This document shows positions 57,738-64,000 of a DNA stretch of 64,000 nucleotides, in pieces; within the stretch, counting starts at the first letter, position 1; the number at the start of each line of letters is the position of its first letter. The stretch lies in NCBI GenBank assembly GCA_018105865.1, contig CM030852.1, forward strand, positions 2,428,434 through 2,492,433, written 5' to 3'. The DNA is from Metaphire vulgaris. Lineage: Eukaryota; Annelida; Clitellata; Crassiclitellata; Megascolecidae. Below the pieces are notes generated by a model. The model was not told the origin of the DNA. It did not search any database and saw nothing but the letters and a program-made list of their open reading frames with translations. Made by a program: the position numbers and the translations under genes.

Positions 57738-58069
57738 GTAGACAGTGCATGGAAGAGTGATATGGAGGGTGGGAGGATGTTTCAAGGTATTATACCTTTG
57801 GGTCAAAAGTCATGCATTCGACTTACTTTAAAACACAAAACCAAATCAGTGCACTCTTCTAGATGGATAAACGAATGGAAGGATGGAAAGAAGAAAGGAA
57901 GGAAAGAAAGAGACACACACACACACACACACGGACAAACACGCGCACAGGAGGCTGGCATCGAAGGATCTTTCGTATACATGGATTTACGCATGCAATA
58001 TTGCACACGATGCATTATGCCCTGTATACGAGCATAAGCCTATATATCAGACGCGATATATAGCGGAAG

Positions 58070-58130
58070 TATACGAAACCGGAAGTCAGCCGTTCGGCCG
58101 GAAGTCAGCCGTTCGACCGGAAGTTGAGCG
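58070..58130. promoter_or_regulatory. Three tandem ETS-type sites in a 19-20 bp repeat
   Basis: CCGGAAGT occurs three times (about 58079, 58099, 58118) in the repeated context CCGGAAGTCAGCCGTTCG. The sites are on the same face, about two helical turns apart. No gene is recognised within several kb. Confidence 0.5.
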
Positions 58131-58688
58131 TTGACGTGAGTTGCCCGTGGTGAGAGCGGGCGACGGTGTATTCCAGGCGTTCCATGTTTACTTACAGTAC
58201 TTGACCTGTATAGCCCATTATACTGCAAGTATACCGTGCACATACTGAATGTGTATATACTGCATGTACTGAAGCCGGGGGGTGGGGTGGGGGGGGGGGT
58301 GCTCCAGAGGTTGACGGTGGCACGCAGGCACACTCGAATGGGGCTTTGACGATGACGCACGTCAAGGCGTGACGCCGTGACGCCGATGACTTTATAAGAC
58401 GGAAAACAGACGTGACTTTGACAGCGCACAGAGGCATTTACAATCTATTCTATAGCATGCATGGACTATTGTAACCTTCTGTGGACCCTAGATCGGATCG
58501 GTCTAAGGGGTCACCGCTTCATGGATCACACTGATTTACTCTCTCCTTTCCCACTCCGGTTGATTTCGAACGTCATTTCATTTCTCACTCCAACGGAAGT
58601 TGTGATCGTGCACTTTCAGCTGCACTTTTTCCTGTTTCTCGTTTGGTCAAAACCGCAATCAATTAATTCTGCGTAGGACTTTTATTTG

Positions 58689-58692
<4 letters not shown>

Positions 58693-58745
<53 letters not shown>

Positions 58746-58758
58746 CCCTCTCTTTCTC

Positions 58759-58816
<58 letters not shown>

Positions 58817-58946
58817 TTATCTATCTCTTTTTCCTCTCTCTCGCTGTCTGTCTGTCTCTCTCTCTGTCTCTCTCTGTCTGTTTCTCTCTCTGTCTCTCTC
58901 TCTCTGTTTCTCTCTGTCTCTCTCTGTCTCTGTCTCTGTCTCTCTG

Positions 58947-58979
<33 letters not shown>

Positions 58980-58980
58980 T

Positions 58981-59019
<39 letters not shown>
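58693..59019 (+). repeat. 330-bp (CT)n tract
   Basis: CT with TCTG/TTTC interruptions over the whole interval. Confidence 0.95.
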
Positions 59020-59210
59020 GGTCGGCCATGTCTTCAGTCCACAACTCAAGGTCTCCTCAGGGTGTCCCAAGCACGAACCTCTTTATTGCAGAAACGAGGT
59101 TTTCAGTCCATCATCCCTAAGCTCTACAATAATCTTGATCCCAATATGCGTCATTTAACACCTGCTGACTCCATGGCACTCTTTTTGGAACGGTCGACTT
59201 TAATTTAATA

Positions 59211-59290
59211 TTAACCCCTTAACCGTGTATTTAACTATAACTCAATGTAAAATGGACAGACATATCCGGGATCCCCAGTTAAGGGGTTAA
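59211..59290 (-). mobile_element. 80-bp TTAA element, copy 12
   Basis: Inverse orientation, near-consensus, TTAA flanks intact. Confidence 0.85.
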
Positions 59291-59369
59291 ACTCTTCTCT
59301 TTGTCAACATGCAGTAATCGCAGTATTAGGAGTCTCCTTCTGAGTGATTCTTCATAAGAGGCATTGATA

Positions 59370-59575
59370 CAGCGGCGGTGCTAGGAGGGGGGGGAGGGTC
59401 CGCGGGTCCGGACCCACCCAGTCTCGGGCAGGGACACCCGAGCAAATCGTGCAAATCCGCAGAGAAATTATTATGATTTGGGATGGGGGTGATGGGGGGG
59501 GGTAGTCTGAGCCGGGTCCTGGTTGTGTAGATTACATTGGACCCACCCAGCCAACAAAACCCAGCGCCGCCCCTG
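59370..59575. mobile_element. CAGGGGCGGCGCTAG hAT-like element, copy 2
   Basis: 206 bp, ends CAGCGGCGGTGCTAGG and CCAGCGCCGCCCCTG, flanked by a perfect 8-bp duplication CATTGATA at 59362-59369 and 59576-59583. Confidence 0.85.
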
Positions 59576-60129
59576 CATTGATAATTATAATTAATAGGTA
59601 ATCCTGCAATTTTCAGGTGCGCAAGTTATTTCTCCAATAATTTTGCATTAGCGCTTACCCAGCTATATATATAGGCCTACTACACTGGTGCTTTTAATTC
59701 AAAGGTACATCCTCCCAGGTATAGACTTACACATATCACATCTGTTGGGCGGGCAGTCCGTGCAAACGGATTGTTCCTGTAAACGGAATTTCGTGAATCC
59801 TATACGGACAGGGAGGTTCCCACTGAAAACGTGGAAAACTCGTTGATGAAAGGCACACTCCGCCGACAGTTTGGAACGTCCATTTTGGAATCTTTCCTTC
59901 GTATCTTCAGTTCTTCACGAGTTTGTATTCAGAAACAAGTTCCGCAGTCATGACATGCTTGCGGCCTTCTTGAACATCATCTCAATTTCTCAAAAAAACT
60001 GTCCACTTTGAAATACATCCGATGGCATATACGGTAATAGGTAATATGGCGGCATTATAGGTATGACATAACTGGTATGGTATCTAATTTCTCAAATAAT
60101 AACTGCTGTTACTGTTGCGTTTGACATGA

Positions 60130-60130
60130 A

Positions 60131-60203
<73 letters not shown>
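60130..60203 (+). repeat. (AAT)n microsatellite
   Basis: About 24 units next to the hAT-like element at 60248. Confidence 0.9.
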
Positions 60204-60205
<2 letters not shown>

Positions 60206-60247
60206 TTTCAAAGAAATGAAGAAGAGGTCACGAGAAAGATCTACCGC

Positions 60248-60623
60248 CAGTGGCGGTTCCACGTGAGGGATGAGTGGGGATACATCCCCCCACCGGACTT
60301 TCGGACTTACTTTCTTTTAATATATATAATGTATAACAAGGTTTAAAGTGGTTCAGTAGGGACTGTCCTGTGTGAGAACCACTGTGAAACTTACTTGTGA
60401 AACCTATTTTTGGGTATTAAAAGCCTAGTCAAACTACGGTCGATCATTTTTGCTTGTCAACCTATTCTAGAGATAAAAGTGTATAGTAAAATTAGGGATA
60501 AAATTCCCGTTTGTCAGCCTTTTTGGGGTAAAGTTTATTGATTTTCCCTTCTATTTTCATCCCCCACCAACTTCCTATGAATTCATTTCATCCCCCCACC
60601 AAGAAATCCTGGAAACGCCACTG
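60248..60623. mobile_element. CAGTGGCGGTTCCA hAT-like element, inverse full copy
   Basis: Ends CAGTGGCGGTTCCACG and CCTGGAAACGCCACTG; flanks TCTACCGC/TCTACCGT match at 7 of 8. The body is the reverse complement of the copies at 50 and 55.6 kb. Confidence 0.8.
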
Positions 60624-61190
60624 TCTACCGTATAAACATTAGGCTACTATTCATATCTCCATGATTAAAAATTATATAGCGCTATCACTTACTAATGAAA
60701 CAGATGCATATATTACTTCTATTGAGACGAATAGAACAATTTTTCGTAATAATTATTTGTACCTCTTTATTCTGACGATGTGCTGCTGTTGTACAACTCG
60801 TGGGTTAATCTAATTACAGTTCCGCGAAGATCAGAGTCATCGCCTTAAAACACAATTCGCTCGTTTATATAGCGCTATATATAGCTTACTTATGCCATAA
60901 TTATATGGCTCTAAAATGTATCAGAAGGCTTATATTATAGTAATAATATCGTTGGAATGTATACTGTTTGTCGTTCAATATTTACACTGCTTTGCTATAT
61001 ATGGGATTATAGTCACGTAGTCACAGAGTCATATATAGGCCTATATGAGTCTATTATCATAATTATCTCGTCCTCTTGTCTCTTATCTATACTCCTCTTT
61101 CTCCCGCCTCCTCTCCCCCTCCCACACATTCTCATTATCATTATTGCCTATTAGAGCTTTACTGCTATAATTTTAGCGGGCAGTTTGTTG

Positions 61191-61191
<1 letters not shown>

Positions 61192-61256
<65 letters not shown>
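61192..61256. repeat. (TA)n microsatellite
   Basis: About 32 units. Confidence 0.95.
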
Positions 61257-61258
<2 letters not shown>

Positions 61259-62224
61259 TTGTCTGTCATAACTCAGTTTTGATTTTAAATTTACAACTTA
61301 ATAACGTAATAGGCAAATTACTTGTAAACTAGATAGACCTAGGCCTAATGCGTTGAATGCATGTATAAAGACGAAAATCTTATGAAATTTTATTAGGCCT
61401 ACCTACTGTTACACGTATACAGACACACCAACACACACCACCCTCCACCCCACCCCACCCCACCCCACACACATACACTTATATGTGAGCCTACAGGTTA
61501 ATTAATGCCATTATATACTGCAGGTCTACATGTATCTATATAGGTCTATGTATAGCAGTGGCGTAGCTAGGGTTCAGGAATAGCGACAAATAGGGACGCA
61601 GCCCCAACCAAAATTTGTAAAGGGTAATATCAGATTTTAAAAATCTTGTCATTTTGTGCATTTTCAGACTATATGGCAGAATATTCGCTTCCCCCCCACC
61701 TTAACTGAAAAATATTTTTCAATGTCAATAGTTTTCCCAGCGGCATTTGGAAAAGAATTTAGGGTGGCTTAGAGTCAAATCTTGAACTTTGGAATCGAAT
61801 CTATTCGGCAATTATTATACCATAAACCCCTCATTAGGCCACGACAGTGATGTATGGGCCTATAAATTTAGTTGCTGTGTATTTGTTTGTGTGCCTCTGT
61901 GACTCTGTCTGTCTGTCTGTCTATCTGTCTGTCTATATTTGTGTGTGTGTGTTCTGCATTCGCGGGAGAAAACAGATGCTGCGCAGGTGTTTTCTTTGCA
62001 GATGTTAACACCAACATCACCTGTCAGGTATACACACTATTACAACAAGTGACGCAAAAAACGGACATTTCCTAATTTCTCACCAAAAAAGCACATTGGC
62101 CGGAGTACTTCAATTGTTTTCCTTGTAAGGCCAGTAATGGCCTTTTTCTTTTCTTTTTCTTACTATTGCCACAGTTTTAGGACAGTGTTGGCCTTTTTCT
62201 TGTATGCCCATTACAGTGTTTAGG

Positions 62225-62384
62225 ATGTCAATTAAAGATTTTTGGAATGTTTCTACGTAATCTTAAGACTTACTTATTCACCATCGGGTATACACGTAGT
62301 TTTGTAAAGCACTCCTATCTTTGGCCACTTTTGCCATGCTTATTGCGCTATAGAAATCGTCTGGCAAATAACAACAACAAAAAC

Positions 62385-62416
<32 letters not shown>

Positions 62417-62432
62417 TAATAACAATAATAAC

Positions 62433-62488
<56 letters not shown>

Positions 62489-62490
62489 GA
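62225..62490 (+). mobile_element. LINE 3' end fragment with long (AAT)n tail
   Basis: FLRNLKTYLF in frame, then the GTAAAGCACTCC...GCCATGCTTATTGCGC tail and 100 bases of (AAT)n with AAC interruptions at 62384-62485. Confidence 0.65.
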
Positions 62491-62590
62491 TGCAAAGAGG
62501 CGCAAATAACATGTTTCTTTAGTAAGTGATAGCGCTATATAATTTTTAATCATGGAGATATGAATAGTAGCCTAATGTTTATACGGTATA

Positions 62591-62680
62591 CAGCGGCGGT
62601 TCCAGGATTTCTTGTTGGTGGGGGATGAAATGAATTCATAGGAAGTTGGTGGGGGGGGGTGGGGGTGGGGGTGGAAATAG
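62591..62680. mobile_element. CAGCGGCGGTTCCA element, 5' fragment
   Basis: Left end and GGATGAAATGAATTCATAGG body of the family, then poly-G and unrelated sequence; right end missing. Confidence 0.6.
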
Positions 62681-62817
62681 CATAACATAACTTTTTAAAG
62701 CATTTTTAGGCAAAAACACTCATGTCCACAGCATTATTGGGGACACGAACCCTCCAAAAACTACACATGCCAGGACGTGAGGACATAGGTCGTGTTTGCA
62801 CCCGTGTAAAGGCCCAG

Positions 62818-62996
62818 TATTTCATCTAGACTCCTGGACTCCGGGGGGAGGGCTGACAAGACCGGGGGCAGTCAGCTAGGAGGCCTGCGGGAGCGCTGTA
62901 AGTTGAAATGGTATGCCCAAATTTCCGAGGGAATTTGAAATTTCCGGGGGCAAGGGCAATTATTTCCCCGGAAACGGGGCCTAGATTAAACACTGT
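62818..62996. mobile_element. Inverted-repeat element, TTTAATCTAG family, copy 3
   Basis: Opens CAGTATTTCATCTAGACTCC, closes CCTAGATTAAACACTG; these complete ends show that the family begins CAGTR like the hAT-type elements nearby. Confidence 0.7.
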
Positions 62997-63071
62997 AGGG
63001 CCTATAGGCCTACAACTTGAAAAGAGAGTACCATTTTTTCGGCTTCCACTTTTGCTTCTAAGCGTCAAATA

Positions 63072-63199
<128 letters not shown>

Positions 63200-63273
63200 G
63201 GTAACTATTAAATTCACAGGCGATGATCAGAATGCATAAACGCATCAAATGTGGTGTCTCTATTAGAGATGTG

Positions 63274-63505
63274 CGGGTACAGCAAAATGCATACCCTACC
63301 CGTACCCGTGGAAAAACTTTTTTACCCTACCCTACCCGTACCCGCTAGCGCTATACCCTACCCGACCCGTACCCGTAAGCTGTGTACCCGTACCCGTACC
63401 CGTACCCGTACCCGTAACCGACTTTGGTTGGAATTTGGAGTTTTTGGATTTGGAATTTTGGACCCGTACCCGCGGGTGCGTTTACGGGTACAAGTACTAC
63501 AAGGA
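63274..63505. repeat. TACCCG hexamer-rich inverted region
   Basis: Runs of CCGTAC/TACCCG on + (five units at about 63388-63418) face GCGGGTAC and ACGGGTAC copies at both ends, so the region can fold back. Flanked by GAGATGTGCGGGTAC at left. Could be a short DNA transposon. Confidence 0.6.
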
Positions 63506-64000
63506 CCTGTACATGGACCCGTGAACCAGTATCCGTTTCTAGAGACTATAGAGAGGCAACAGTGAAATAGGGGCTACGAAATTGGGATAACTATTCATTG
63601 TAAATAGCACGCATGTTTAGACTAGGACAGATCTAGTACTTAGGAATCAGGATAATCAGTCAGCTAGCCTAAGCCGACATGAATGGGCTTGTTTAAAATA
63701 TTTAGTAGATATCATTTATCTATGAGCAGGCATTAGAGCTCAAGTTAAACCACAAAACTTTACCAGAAGAACTTTATCGGTCAAAGAGTCCTTGGAGGAG
63801 TCAGAGGACGCCATTATAGATTTATTACTGATGATGTCAGATTACGTCATCTGTATTTCCTTTGTGTTTTCAGTTAGTAAAATGCATGCTGTCTGACAAA
63901 CTGAACGCAATGTACAAGTTATACTAATACACTTTACTCAATATTATTTTTCTATTACTGCATTGCTAATTTGCTATAGTAGTGAGAAATGAAAATATAA

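Overview
The window is eukaryotic nuclear DNA from an animal, most likely a marine invertebrate. Genes are split by many GT-AG introns, nearly all intron and intergenic space is simple repeats or short inverted-repeat elements, and the proteins are metazoan (cytosolic threonyl-tRNA synthetase, UBE2Q-type E2, an ionotropic-glutamate-receptor-like protein, a two-finger GATA factor). The exact phylum cannot be read from the sequence. All gene models were spliced by eye from conserved protein blocks, GT/AG sites and matching intron phases.

Layout. 1-9.9 kb (+): the 3' two thirds of a threonyl-tRNA synthetase gene, 15 exons, ending at 9898. 11.2-19.7 kb (+): a complete 11-exon UBE2Q gene (372 aa) behind a CpG-rich promoter. 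19.7-24.5 kb: intergenic, with a tRNA-derived SINE and an unusual cluster of a 21-23 bp GC-rich palindrome at 22.34-22.62 kb. 24.5-35.2 kb (-): a four-exon gene that assembles in phase into a 655-aa protein with a signal peptide and a glutamate-receptor ligand-binding domain in which S1 runs straight into S2; the pore (M1-P-M3), M4 and the amino-terminal domain are absent. This is the most interesting object in the window. 37.9-47.6 kb (-): a five-exon GATA4/5/6-class transcription factor (about 936 aa). 47.6-64 kb: no convincing gene, only repeats, several hAT-like elements, a CpG-rich block at 52.4-53.1 kb and a tandem ETS-site cluster near 58.1 kb.

Mobile DNA. At least fifteen copies of a roughly 80-bp element flanked by TTAA with CCCC...GGGG ends, plus one 706-bp element with TTAA and CCCTTTCCGG ends, point to piggyBac-type non-autonomous elements. 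A second group of 170-410 bp elements begins CAGTG/CAGGG, ends in the complement and carries 8-bp target duplications that can be read directly, as expected for hAT. One pogo/Tigger-like element has TA flanks. LINE remnants, tRNA-type SINEs and a further inverted-repeat family ending GGGCTCATCCATATAGTACG are also present.

The four genes have unrelated jobs (translation, ubiquitin transfer, putative extracellular ligand binding, transcription control); nothing suggests a functional cluster. TARS and UBE2Q are head to tail on +; the receptor-like gene and the GATA gene are both on -.
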